In this document: piece by piece, positions 1 to 7,649 of the stretch
Layout of the letters: the number at the start of each line of letters is the position of its first letter
Numbering within the stretch: position 1 is the first letter of the stretch
Assembly (NCBI GenBank): GCA_024276295.1
Contig: JAJRXN010000383.1
Coordinates: forward strand, 1 to 10,643
Length of the DNA: 10,643 nt
Source: Acidobacteriota bacterium
GTDB taxonomy: Bacteria; Acidobacteriota; Polarisedimenticolia; J045
Reading direction: 5' to 3'
Notes under the pieces: generated by a model
What the model was told of the DNA's origin: nothing
Database searches by the model: none
What the model saw: the letters and a program-made list of their open reading frames with translations, nothing else
Position numbers and translations under genes: made by a program

Positions 1-362
1 CGAAGAAGAAGACCACGAAAAAGGCCACGGCGCGGAAGGCCGGCGCCAGCAAGGCCGCGAAGAAAAAGACCGCAGGGAAGAAGCCCGCGGGCAAGAAGCC
101 GGTGACGTCCCGCAAGGCCTCGAAGAAGGCGACTGCGCGCCGCCCGGCGACCTCCCCGGCGAGACCGGAACGGCCCACCGTGGCCCCGCCGCGGCCGGCC
201 GTCCCCCCGCGCGGCGCGCCCGGCTCGCTGATCGGCACCGGCACTCCGGCCGAAGGTCCGTCCCGCGACTCGCTGACCGTCGTGCGCCGACCCGCGCGTC
301 CCGGCGGGACGCCGCTGGCCGGAACCCGCCCCGCCCCGCAGGAGCGTCGCACCAGGCCGTAG
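1..362 (+). CDS. C-terminal part of a Lys/Ala/Pro-rich, histone-H1-like protein (5' end outside window)
   Basis: The frame is open from the first bases of the window, begins at base 3 and ends at a TAG at 360-362, so only about 119 C-terminal residues are seen. The first 50 residues are a low-complexity basic tail made of KK, KKAT, KKPAG and ARKA units, mostly with AAG codons, like histone-H1-type or nucleoid-protein tails. The following 70 residues are rich in Pro, Arg, Gly and Ala (for example APPRPAVPPRG and a terminal QERRTRP). No folded domain is visible. Such tails are known on bacterial DNA- or RNA-binding proteins, including HU-like proteins, H1-like proteins, some topoisomerases and some end-joining proteins. 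Which of these is present cannot be told without the missing N-terminus. An internal ATG-type start giving an 86-residue protein is unlikely because the basic composition continues unbroken upstream. A terminator follows about 50 bases downstream. Confidence 0.7.
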   Translation, partial: KKKTTKKATARKAGASKAAKKKTAGKKPAGKKPVTSRKASKKATARRPATSPARPERPTVAPPRPAVPPRGAPGSLIGTGTPAEGPSRDSLTVVRRPARPGGTPLAGTRPAPQERRTRP

Positions 363-415
363 GAGCACGCGGGCATCGACAGGGACGACACGCACCGCGG
401 CGACCTCTCGTGATC

Positions 416-442
416 CGGCCGGGCGGCAGCCCGGCCGTTTCT
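416..442 (+). terminator. Rho-independent terminator after the Lys-rich gene
   Basis: A perfect 9-bp GC stem (CGGCCGGGC at 416-424 pairing with GCCCGGCCG at 429-437) closes a GGCA tetraloop and is followed by TTTCT. It lies between two convergent genes, about 54 bases after the TAG of the Lys-rich gene. The T tract is short, so it may be only moderately efficient. The stem could also act on transcripts of the opposing gene, although no T tract exists on that side. A second, weaker 7-bp inverted repeat lies at 454-476, next to the stop of the opposing gene. Confidence 0.6.
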
Positions 443-477
443 CGAAGCGGGATCGCGGCGAGGGACCGGCGCCGCGG

Positions 478-1185
478 TCAGAACTTCCAGTGGCCGCGGT
501 CGGACTCGTAGCCGTGGATCTCGTCCTCGACGACCTCGCCGGCGCGCCCTCCGAGGACGAACAGCAGGCTCATCGCCAGGAAGAACACGATGCCGATCAC
601 CAGCAGCGGCCAGCCGGGGTGCGGCCCGACGCCCATGTGGCGGTACCACTCCGCGAGGCTCTCCGCCGGAACGGGGTGCATCCAGGTCTTGAGCAGCCAC
701 GCCAGCGCTTGCGCGGTGAACAGCCAGTAGTAGTTGTAGCGCACCCGCAGCGCGAGCGACTCGGCGGCGGTGATCTTGAACTTCGGCACGTCGAGGTCCA
801 TCGCCACGAACTCCCGCCAGTCCGGCTTGGGAGAGATCAGGTTCCGCGTGACGATCGGAAGCAGGAAGTTCTCCTCGAGCATCCGCACCCGCGCCCGGTA
901 GACCGAGAAGTACCGGAAGCGCCGCGCCTCGATCCAGAGGAACCCGAGCGTGATGAAACTGCTGAGCAGCAGCAGGACGTGCGTCCGCTCGGTCGCCGCG
1001 AAGGTGAACGTGATGATCGCCGCGGTCGTCACTACAGCCCAGTTGGTGGTCTGGTCGAGCCGCTGACGCCAGACGTTCGAGCGCGCGACCTCGCCGCGAT
1101 AGAAGTGGACCATCGCCGCGATGTACTCGGACCGGGTCAGCGGCGTGCTCTCGAACTCGAGCGGGTGACGGGTCTCCCCGGCCAC
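478..1185 (-). CDS. DUF2270 family integral membrane protein
   Basis: This is a 235-residue predicted inner-membrane protein of unknown biochemical role. I recognise the DUF2270 pattern: an N-terminal LTRSEYIAAMVHFYRGE stretch (residues 16-32), then R-x-R-L-D-x-TTNWA leading into a first hydrophobic helix (about 49-64), a second helix (about 70-88) ending in IEARRFR, and the FSVYRARVRMLEENF segment (93-107). Two further helices lie at about 150-168 and 190-212, before an acidic C-terminus. The GTG at 1185-1183 is chosen as start because GGGAGGGAGG lies 5 bases upstream (1191-1200) and family similarity begins soon after it. A longer reading to 1260 would add 25 residues of non-conserved sequence upstream of that site. 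The gene stands alone, convergent with the Lys-rich gene and divergent from the tRNA. Family assignment comes from recalled motifs. Confidence 0.85.
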   Translation of the reverse strand: MAGETRHPLEFESTPLTRSEYIAAMVHFYRGEVARSNVWRQRLDQTTNWAVVTTAAIITFTFAATERTHVLLLLSSFITLGFLWIEARRFRYFSVYRARVRMLEENFLLPIVTRNLISPKPDWREFVAMDLDVPKFKITAAESLALRVRYNYYWLFTAQALAWLLKTWMHPVPAESLAEWYRHMGVGPHPGWPLLVIGIVFFLAMSLLFVLGGRAGEVVEDEIHGYESDRGHWKF

Positions 1186-1190
1186 GTCGT

Positions 1191-1200
1191 CCTCCCTCCC
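1191..1200 (-). promoter_or_regulatory. Shine-Dalgarno that sets the GTG start of the DUF2270 gene
   Basis: Read on the minus strand this is GGGAGGGAGG, ending 5 bases before GTG at 1185-1183. It matches the anti-SD sequence over an extended stretch and is the main reason for preferring this start to the upstream ATG at 1260, which has no comparable site in view. Confidence 0.7.
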
Positions 1201-1286
1201 GGTGTGCGTCCGGGGCGGATTGTCCCACGCCGGGCCGCGCCGTGAAACCGCCGGCGGCACCGGTCAGGGCCGGCGAGGAGCGCGGT

Positions 1287-1314
1287 TTGACGCCACGGGC
1301 GCCGCCCGTATAAT
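1287..1314 (+). promoter_or_regulatory. Sigma70-type promoter for tRNA-Glu
   Basis: TTGACG (1287-1292, five of six bases of the -35 consensus) and TATAAT (1309-1314, perfect -10) are separated by 16 bases. The predicted start of transcription is about 1320-1322, roughly 25 bases before the tRNA's first base, leaving a short 5' leader. The AT-rich hexamers stand out in very GC-rich surroundings. The strength of the match suits a stable RNA gene. Confidence 0.8.
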
Positions 1315-1346
1315 CCCGCGCACATCGGCTTCGGCCGGACCTCTGC

Positions 1347-1422
1347 GGGGCTATCGTCTAGGGGTCTAGGACGCGTGGTTCTCAGCCATGAAACCGGGGT
1401 TCGAATCCCCGTAGCCCTGCCA
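1347..1422 (+). tRNA. tRNA-Glu, anticodon CTC, CCA encoded
   Basis: All arms fold. The acceptor is GGGGCTA (1347-1353) with TAGCCCT (1412-1418). The D arm is GTCT...GGAC (1356-1372). The anticodon stem is CGTGG (1374-1378) with CCATG (1386-1390), around the loop TTCTCAG with anticodon CTC at 1381-1383. The T arm is CGGGG-TTCGAAT-CCCCG (1395-1411). The discriminator is G1419 and CCA is encoded at 1420-1422. The D arm (GTCTAGGGGTCTAGGAC) closely resembles bacterial tRNA-Glu. It decodes GAG, the favoured Glu codon in a genome this rich in GC. In this alignment the first acceptor pair is a G-T wobble (1347-1418), and the anticodon stem has one G-T pair. Confidence 0.95.
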
Positions 1423-1436
1423 GACCGACCGCGATC

Positions 1437-1463
1437 ACGGGCGCCGTACGCGGCGCCCGTTTC
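1437..1463 (+). terminator. Intrinsic terminator of the tRNA-Glu unit
   Basis: A perfect 10-bp stem (ACGGGCGCCG at 1437-1446 pairing with CGGCGCCCGT at 1451-1460) with a TACG tetraloop ends in TTTCCC, 14 bases after the tRNA CCA. It also lies just downstream of the protease stop on the opposite strand. The symmetrical stem could slow that convergent transcript too, although it has no T tract in that direction. Confidence 0.75.
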
Positions 1464-1475
1464 CCGTCGGCCGTT

Positions 1476-3905
1476 CTAGTCGCAGACCGCGCGTTCGCCC
1501 GCCAGCAGGATCTCGTCGACGCCGGCCTCGATCAGCACGTCCTCGCCGACGTCCGGGGCGTCGGCCGCCGCCGCCCGGAACCGCAGCAGGAGTTCCGCCG
1601 GCAGCGGGTCGAACAGCTTTTCGAGCGCGACGCTGCGGTGCCGCCATGCAGGATCGGAAGCGAGCGCGGCGTCGAGCATCAACCACGTCTCGCCGCCGTC
1701 CGCGCTCGCCTCGGCCACCAGTCCCTCGAGCGCCGGCAGGCCCGGGAGCCCCTCGCGAACGAACCACCGCCACCACGACAGCTCGAGTCGCACGAAGCCG
1801 CCGGCGTCGAGCGGCGGAGAGATGAGAGTCGTCGTGCCGCCGTCGAGGTCGTCGGCCAGCCCGCCCCCCCCTCCGTTGCCGGTCACCCAGGCGAACGTCC
1901 CCGTACTGCCGGCGCCTCGCCCGGGGTTCGCCGGCCGCCCGCCGAAGAACGTGCCGACCGGCTCGACGCGGACGAACGCCCCGGACCGCGCGCTGGTCTC
2001 GATCCGCCAGCCGCGATCCCGCTCGGCGTCGTCGGCGAACAGCACGGCCGGCACCGGCCGCCCGGAACGCAGCTCGAAGAACAGCCGCGAGCGCCGTCCG
2101 CCGGCCTCGGTCACGTCGAGGGCGAAGCGCGTCCGCGCGCCGCACCGGCCGGCCAGTTCGACCTCGAACGGGGTGGTCTGCCGGGCGACGGTCCCGGCCG
2201 GAATGCGCCCCCAGCGCGCACGATCCACGACGGCGACCGCCGGTCCCGAGAGCACCACGAGCGTGCCGCGCACGGACTCGCCGTCGGTCGGAGCGACCCG
2301 GCGCAGCGTGACGGTCAGCGCCAGCCGCTCGCCCGGCTCGGCGACGCCGTCGGCATCGCCGCGTCCCGCCCGCGCCCCGTCGTCGAACCGCCAGTCCTCG
2401 AGGGCGAACGGCGGGCGCACGGCCTCGGCCGCCGCGAGCACGTCGATCCTCCCCGCCCCGCTGTCGGGATCGGGCCCGGTCGGGCCGATGTCGACGGCGG
2501 TCCGCACGAGCAGATCCCGCAGCTCCGCGGGGCCGAGGCGCGGGTCGGCCTCGAGCAGCAGCGCCGCCGCCCCGCTGACATGGGGCGCGGCCATCGAGGT
2601 GCCGGACGCGTCGCCGGTCCCCTCACACAGCGCGTGGGAGCGCGTGTCGACGCCGGGCGCGGCGAGATCCGGCTTGGCCAGGCCCGGCGGATACGGATGG
2701 TCCCGGTAGCCGGGCACGTCCTGCCAGCTCACCGGCCCGCGCGACGAGAACACCGCCGGCCGATCGAACGGATCGGTGGCGCCGACCGCCAGCGCGGCCG
2801 GCACGTCGGCCGGCGTGCGGACGTTGACCGGCTCGCGGCCCCACCCTTCGTTGCCGGCCGCCGCGACCACCGTCATGCCCATCGAGGTGACGGTCTCGAC
2901 GACCCGCCGCCAGGTGGCGCGGTCCGGACCCCACTCGGCGCGCCAGCCGAGGCTCAGGTTGGCGACATCGGCCCCCATCAGCGCCGCGTACTCCAGCGCC
3001 CGGAAGACGTCGATCTCCCGCGTCGAGAGACCGGGGACGCGCAGGACCATCACGCGCGCCCCCGGGGCCATCCCCGCGCGGAAGCCGCCTCCGCCGTCTC
3101 CCGCGATCGTGCCGGCGACGTGGGAGCCGTGGCCGCTCGCGTCGTCCGGCAGCGGATCGTCGTCGGCGAAGTCCCAGCCGACGAGATCGTCGACGAAGCC
3201 GTTGCCGTCGTCGTCGATTCCGTCGAGATCGTCCGGATCGAACACCTCGCCGTCCCCGTCGCGGTCCTCGCCCGGATTGACCCAGATCCGTCCCGCGATG
3301 CCGGGGTGATCGAGACAGACGCCCGAGTCGATCACGGCGACGACGACCCCGCGCCCGGTCCATCCGAACCGCTCCCAGACCTTCGGGGCCCCGGTGCGCA
3401 CGACGCCGCCATCGATGCCGCTCCCGTGTTCCTCTTCGGGAAGCGTGATCCTCCCGCGCCAGGACGACGCGCCCGCAGCTCCGACGAGCGCCGGCCGCGG
3501 CCGGTCGAGACGCAGCACCCGCACGCCCGGCTGGCTGGCGAGGGCGGCGATCGCCGCCGGCGTCGCCTCCGCGCCGAGCGCCATCGCGGCCCAGCTCTCC
3601 TCGAGCCGGGCGAGGTCGCCGCGCCGCGCCAGCCGCCCGAGCATCGGACGCATCCGGTCGACCGCGGCATGCAGGCGTGCCCGCGCCCGGAGCGCGATCG
3701 CCGCCCGCCCTCCGGCGACCGGGGCCGGCACCGCGCCGCCCGGCGGCGGCTCGAGCACGACGAGCACCGGCAGGCGCTCGTCCGGCCGTGCGACCGCGAG
3801 CGCTCCGGCCAAGGCGGGATCGAGCCGCCCTCCCGCCCCGAGGGCGGCCAGCGCCGGAACGGGCGCGCACAGCAGCAGCGATGCGACGACGAAGCAACGG
3901 CTCAC
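1476..3905 (-). CDS. Secreted subtilisin-like serine protease (peptidase S8) with C-terminal beta-sandwich domains
   Basis: This 809-residue preproprotease is predicted to act outside the cytoplasm. Residues 1-20 form a signal peptide ending in ALA. Residues about 45-137 resemble an I9-type propeptide that would fold and inhibit the enzyme. The S8 domain (about 170-497) has the full triad: D193 in VIDSG, H259 in SGHGSHVAG and S437 in SGTSMAAPH, plus oxyanion Asn352 in AAGNEG. Between Asp and His sits an Asp-rich insertion (about 213-250, with DRDGDGE and DDDGNGF), probably Ca-binding. Residues 500-615 look like a CARDB-like sandwich (GDADGVAEPGE). Residues 620-800 match the jelly-roll-like repeat type with DLDGGTTTLISPPLD and WWRWF found on secreted proteases. 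No membrane anchor or sorting tail is seen. The GTG at 3905 is chosen because GGGAG lies 5 bases upstream and the signal peptide begins there. It is the last gene of the efflux cluster. Substrate unknown. Confidence 0.92.
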   Translation of the reverse strand: MSRCFVVASLLLCAPVPALAALGAGGRLDPALAGALAVARPDERLPVLVVLEPPPGGAVPAPVAGGRAAIALRARARLHAAVDRMRPMLGRLARRGDLARLEESWAAMALGAEATPAAIAALASQPGVRVLRLDRPRPALVGAAGASSWRGRITLPEEEHGSGIDGGVVRTGAPKVWERFGWTGRGVVVAVIDSGVCLDHPGIAGRIWVNPGEDRDGDGEVFDPDDLDGIDDDGNGFVDDLVGWDFADDDPLPDDASGHGSHVAGTIAGDGGGGFRAGMAPGARVMVLRVPGLSTREIDVFRALEYAALMGADVANLSLGWRAEWGPDRATWRRVVETVTSMGMTVVAAAGNEGWGREPVNVRTPADVPAALAVGATDPFDRPAVFSSRGPVSWQDVPGYRDHPYPPGLAKPDLAAPGVDTRSHALCEGTGDASGTSMAAPHVSGAAALLLEADPRLGPAELRDLLVRTAVDIGPTGPDPDSGAGRIDVLAAAEAVRPPFALEDWRFDDGARAGRGDADGVAEPGERLALTVTLRRVAPTDGESVRGTLVVLSGPAVAVVDRARWGRIPAGTVARQTTPFEVELAGRCGARTRFALDVTEAGGRRSRLFFELRSGRPVPAVLFADDAERDRGWRIETSARSGAFVRVEPVGTFFGGRPANPGRGAGSTGTFAWVTGNGGGGGLADDLDGGTTTLISPPLDAGGFVRLELSWWRWFVREGLPGLPALEGLVAEASADGGETWLMLDAALASDPAWRHRSVALEKLFDPLPAELLLRFRAAAADAPDVGEDVLIEAGVDEILLAGERAVCD

Positions 3906-3946
3906 GGCGTCTCCCGCCGTGGCGATACGCCGTCGGACGGCCGGCG

Positions 3947-4495
3947 TCAACGCGAAGCGGCCGCGGGGGCCGGACGGGTCGTCAGGCCGAAGAGCAGTAC
4001 GAGACGATCCGCGGTCACGCGCACGCCCTGGGTACGGATCGTCACCTCGGTCGGCCGGCCGCCCCGTGGCGTGACGAGGAGCCGCTGGCTGCGCGGCAGT
4101 TCGATCGGCGGCAGCAGCGCGGCGAGGTCCGGCAGCAGCGCCAGCGGCCCCTGGCCGGTCAGCCGCTCGGCCCGCAGGACGACGACGCCGTCCTCCGCCC
4201 GCACCTCCGGCACCATCCGCAGCCGGAGCGTCCCGGTCAGTCCGGCCTCGGCGATGCGGACCCCGACGTCCCCTTCGACGCCGCCGGCGACGAAGCGGAC
4301 CGTCCCGGGGGCCGAGAGCGTCATCGTCACGTGGCCGAGCCCCGGCAGGCTGACCGGCTGCGGGCCCGGCATCGCGGCGGCCACGACGCTGGCGATCGCG
4401 CCGCGATCGAGGGCGAGTTCGCCGGCGCCGGTCCCCGCCAGCCCGGACGCGAGGCCGGCCAGACCGAGCGCCGCGGCACACAGGATGTTCTTCAC
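3947..4495 (-). CDS. Small exported protein of unknown function
   Basis: I do not recognise a family for this 182-residue protein. An N-terminal MK plus a hydrophobic run (about residues 4-22) indicates Sec export. The single Cys6 is too close to the N-terminus for a convincing lipobox. The rest has alternating hydrophobic and polar residues typical of beta strands, for example VTMTLSAPGTVRFVAGG, GTLRLRMVPEV, DGVVVLRAERL, RLLVTPRGG and VTADRLVLLFGL. It has little aromatic or Cys content. A lipid- or ligand-binding beta fold of the type seen in periplasmic carriers is possible but is only an inference. The GTG at 4495 is preceded by GGAGGAG (about 4501-4507). It lies 55 bases after the RND permease and 41 before the protease, so it is probably co-transcribed with both. 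It could be a pump accessory, a protease partner, or neither. Confidence 0.75.
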   Translation of the reverse strand: MKNILCAAALGLAGLASGLAGTGAGELALDRGAIASVVAAAMPGPQPVSLPGLGHVTMTLSAPGTVRFVAGGVEGDVGVRIAEAGLTGTLRLRMVPEVRAEDGVVVLRAERLTGQGPLALLPDLAALLPPIELPRSQRLLVTPRGGRPTEVTIRTQGVRVTADRLVLLFGLTTRPAPAAASR

Positions 4496-4550
4496 GTCGT
4501 CTCCTCCACCGTCGCGCGACGGGGCGTCCCGCCGGGGAGGATAGCCGCGC

Positions 4551-7500
4551 TCACTTCCCGGCGCCGACGGACCGCACCGGACCGGCGAACCACGAGTAGA
4601 GCACCGGGAGCACGATCAGCGTCAGGATCGTCGACGTGACGACGCCGCAGACGACGACCACCGCCAGCGGGCGCTGGATCTCGGCACCGATGCCGCCGGC
4701 CCAGATCATCGGCACCAGGCCGAGCGCGGTCGTCAGCGCGGTCATCAGCACCGGACGCAGCCGCAGTTCGGCCCCTTCGAGGATCGCCTGTTCGCGCGGC
4801 AGCCCCTCGCGCTCGAGCGTCCCGAAGAATTCGAGCAGCACGAGCCCGTTGAGGATCGCGATGCCGAACAGCGCGATGAAGCCGACCGACGCCGACACCG
4901 ACAGGTAGAGCCCCGAGAGCTTGAGACCGACGACGCCGCCGACCAGCGCCAGCGGGATGTTGAGCAGGATCAGCAGCACCGGGCGCACGGCGCGGAAGTT
5001 GAGGTAGAGCAGCACGAAGATCAGCACGAGAGCCAGCGGGACGACCAGTCCCAGGCGGGCCATCGCCCGCTGCTGCTGTTCGAACTGGCCGCCCCACGTC
5101 GTGTAGTACCCGGTCGGCAGCTCGACCCGTGCGGCGATCTCCCGCTGCGCCTCGGCGACGAACCCGCCGATGTCCCGTCCGACGACGTTCATCTCGATCA
5201 CCAGCCGGCGCCTGCCGTTCTCGCGCGAGATCTGCGCCGGACCGTCGACCAGCGCGATGTCGGCGACCTCGGCCAGAGAGACCCGCTCGCCCGCCGGCGT
5301 GGCGAGCGGCAGCTCGCGGAGGTTCTCGAGGCGCGCGGTGAACGCCTCCGGCAGACGCACGACGACGCCGATCCGCCGGTCGCCTTCCGGCACCTCGGTG
5401 ACGACCTGCCCTCCCATCGCGGTCTCGATCAGCGCACGCACCTCCGCAACGCTGATCCCGAGCCGTGCCATCCGGCGCCGCTGCATGCGGATCTCGAGAT
5501 AGCCGAGCCCCTCGACCGCCTCGGCCTTGACGTCGACCGCCCCGGGGATCCCCTCGATCACCGCCACCGCGCGACGCGCCAGGCCGGCCAGTGTCTCGAG
5601 ATCGTCGCCGAAGATCTTCAGCGCGATCTGCGACTTGACGCCGGAGAGCATCTCGTCGACCCGCATCTGGATCGGCTGCGTGAATCCGAACTCGATGCCC
5701 GGGATCTCCGCCAGCCGTTCGCGCAGGAACGCGACCAGGCCGTCCTTGGTCCGCGCCGTCGTCCACTCCCGGCGTGGCCTGAGCATCACGTAGATGTCCG
5801 ACTCGCCGACTCCCATCGGGTCGGAGGAGATGTCCGACCGCCCGGTGCGACTGACCACGCCGCGCGCCTCGGGCAGCTCGAGGATCGTCCGCTCGACGAT
5901 CCGGACGTTCTCGAGCGCCTGGCCGAGGGAGACCGACGGAAGCTGGAACGGCTGCACGACGATCGCGCCCTCGTCCATCGTCGGCAGGAACTCGGTGCCG
6001 AGCGTCGGCACGAGGACCGCGCCGACGGCCAACGTCAGCAGCGCGACCGCGGCGACGAGCCGCCGGTGCCGCAGATGCCAGGCCAGTGCCGGACGATAGA
6101 CCCGGCGCACGAGGTCCGCCGGATGCGGCAGGAATCGCGTCCGGAACACCGGCATCGGCCGAAGCAGCAGCGAGGCGAGCACCGGGATCAGCGTCAGCGA
6201 GAGCAGCAGCGCGCAGGCCAGCGCGATCGAGATTGTCCACGCCAGCGGCCGGAACAGCCGCCCCTCCATCCCCTGGAGCGCCGCGATCGGCAGGAAGACG
6301 ACGATGATCACGACGACGCCGAAGAACACCGGCCGGGCCACCTCGCCCGCCGCGCGCCGGACGATCGCGGTGCGATCGAGGTGCGCCGCGCGGTCCGTCC
6401 CGAGCAGGCGGACGGCGTTTTCGACGAGCACGATCGCACCGTCCCCGAGCATCCCGATCGCGATCGCAAGCCCCGAGAGCGTCATCAGGTTGGCGCCGAG
6501 TCCGAGCTGCCGCATCACGAAGAACGTCGCCAGCGCCGCCATCGGAAGCTGGATCACGACGAGCAGCGCCGAGCGCGCGTGTCCCATGAACAGCAGCAGC
6601 ACGAGCGTGACCAGCACCGCCCCTTGCAGCAGCGCCGTCTGCACGGTGCCCAGCGCCGCCTCGACCAGCTCGCTGCGATCGTAGAACGTCTCGAGCGTGA
6701 CGTCGGACGGCAGCGAGGCCCGCACCAGCTCGAGCCGTTCCTTGATCCCGGCCACGACGTCACGACCCGAGGCCCCGCGCAGCATCAGCACGATGCCGGC
6801 GACGACCTCTCCCTGGCCGTCCTTCGAGATCGCTCCCTGGCGCAGTTCCGGGGCGACGACGACCTCGGCGATCTGGCCGATCGTGACCGGAACGCCCCGC
6901 CGGTAGGCGATCACCGTGTCCTCGAGATCCTCCCGGCCGCGGATCCAGCCGTCGCCGCGCACGACGAACTGCTCACCGCCACGTTCGATGTAGGATCCGC
7001 CCGCCACGCCGTTGCTCGCCTCGACGCGACGCGCGACCTCGTCGATCGTCAGCCCGAAGCGGCGCAGGCTCGCCGGATCGACGACGACGTGGAACTGCCG
7101 CACGTGTCCGCCGAACGAATCGACCCCGGCCACGCCGGGAACCGTGCGCAGGATCGGACGCACGACCCAGTCCTGCAGCGTCCGCAGTTCCATCAGGTCG
7201 CGCGTCGGGCTCGAGAGCGTGTACTGGAACACCTCGCCGAGACCGGTGGAGATCGGTCCGAGGGTGGCGTCGGCGCCGAGCGGGAGCTGGTCGCGCACGC
7301 TGAACAGCCGCTCGAGCACGAGTTGCCGTGCGAAGTAGATGTCGGTCCCGTCCTCGAACACGACCGTGACCATCGACAGCCCGTATTTGGACAGCGAGCG
7401 GACCTCGGTCGAAAACGGCAGGCCGGCACAGGCCTGTTCGATCGGATAGGTCACGAGTCGCTCGATCTCGACGGGAGAGAGCGTCGAGGCCTGGGAGATG

Positions 7501-7643
7501 ATCGTGACCTGGACGTTGGTCATCTCCGGAAAGGCGTCGATCGGCACGGTGCGGTAGGCGAGAAAGCCCCCGACCGCGAGCAGGGCGGCGAGCACCAGCA
7601 CGACGAGCCGGTGATCGAGAGCGAGGTCGATCAGACGCTGCAT
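4551..7643 (-). CDS. RND efflux permease of the CusA/CzcA (heavy-metal) family
   Basis: This 1030-residue inner-membrane pump, close to the usual family length, would use the proton gradient to drive substrate out through the fusion protein and outer-membrane channel encoded just upstream. It shows the duplicated RND plan: TM1 (about 12-30) then VPIDAFPEMTNVQV (33-46), a first porter domain, a TM2-TM6 block (about 335-495) with the proton-relay region GLAIAIGMLGDGAIVLVEN (391-409, Asp401 and Glu408), TM7 (about 528-546) with EFLPTMDEG (551-559), a second porter domain with DPMG and QPIQMRVDEMLSG (656-668), and a TM8-TM12 block (about 865-1022) with FIALFGIAILNG. The first Asp of the CzcA proton relay is Ala here, as in CusA, yet the three Met positions of the CusA export path read as Gln564, Glu614 and Glu664. 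Metal specificity is therefore not assigned. ATG at 7643 follows the fusion-protein stop by 6 bases. Confidence 0.95.
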   Translation of the reverse strand: MQRLIDLALDHRLVVLVLAALLAVGGFLAYRTVPIDAFPEMTNVQVTIISQASTLSPVEIERLVTYPIEQACAGLPFSTEVRSLSKYGLSMVTVVFEDGTDIYFARQLVLERLFSVRDQLPLGADATLGPISTGLGEVFQYTLSSPTRDLMELRTLQDWVVRPILRTVPGVAGVDSFGGHVRQFHVVVDPASLRRFGLTIDEVARRVEASNGVAGGSYIERGGEQFVVRGDGWIRGREDLEDTVIAYRRGVPVTIGQIAEVVVAPELRQGAISKDGQGEVVAGIVLMLRGASGRDVVAGIKERLELVRASLPSDVTLETFYDRSELVEAALGTVQTALLQGAVLVTLVLLLFMGHARSALLVVIQLPMAALATFFVMRQLGLGANLMTLSGLAIAIGMLGDGAIVLVENAVRLLGTDRAAHLDRTAIVRRAAGEVARPVFFGVVVIIVVFLPIAALQGMEGRLFRPLAWTISIALACALLLSLTLIPVLASLLLRPMPVFRTRFLPHPADLVRRVYRPALAWHLRHRRLVAAVALLTLAVGAVLVPTLGTEFLPTMDEGAIVVQPFQLPSVSLGQALENVRIVERTILELPEARGVVSRTGRSDISSDPMGVGESDIYVMLRPRREWTTARTKDGLVAFLRERLAEIPGIEFGFTQPIQMRVDEMLSGVKSQIALKIFGDDLETLAGLARRAVAVIEGIPGAVDVKAEAVEGLGYLEIRMQRRRMARLGISVAEVRALIETAMGGQVVTEVPEGDRRIGVVVRLPEAFTARLENLRELPLATPAGERVSLAEVADIALVDGPAQISRENGRRRLVIEMNVVGRDIGGFVAEAQREIAARVELPTGYYTTWGGQFEQQQRAMARLGLVVPLALVLIFVLLYLNFRAVRPVLLILLNIPLALVGGVVGLKLSGLYLSVSASVGFIALFGIAILNGLVLLEFFGTLEREGLPREQAILEGAELRLRPVLMTALTTALGLVPMIWAGGIGAEIQRPLAVVVVCGVVTSTILTLIVLPVLYSWFAGPVRSVGAGK

Positions 7644-7649
7644 CGCAGG

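Noticed and set aside
1..120. Tandem DNA repeat or CRISPR-like array suggested by recurring AAGAAG units
   Set aside because: The repetition follows lysine codons in an open frame with irregular spacing. There are no conserved repeat and spacer units.
1219..1250. Possible minus-strand promoter for the DUF2270 gene (GACAAT as -10)
   Set aside because: The -10 matches four of six bases, and the sequence 17 bases upstream (TTTCAC) matches the -35 poorly. It is plausible by position but too weak to annotate.
3906..4481. N-terminal extension of the protease up to an ATG at 4481
   Set aside because: It overlaps the small exported protein almost completely and is Arg/Ala-rich without a domain. The signal peptide and Shine-Dalgarno both support GTG at 3905.
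4509..4522. Small palindrome CCGTCGCGCGACGG between the permease and the small exported protein
   Set aside because: It is a short 5-bp stem around GCGC in GC-rich DNA with no T tract and no recognised operator. It is not distinguishable from chance.
1638..4544. Very long open frame (968 codons) on the + strand opposite the protease and the small exported protein
   Set aside because: It is antisense to well-supported genes with complete catalytic motifs. Its product is low-complexity Arg/Pro/Ala/Asp-rich sequence without any domain, as expected from high GC and third-position bias.
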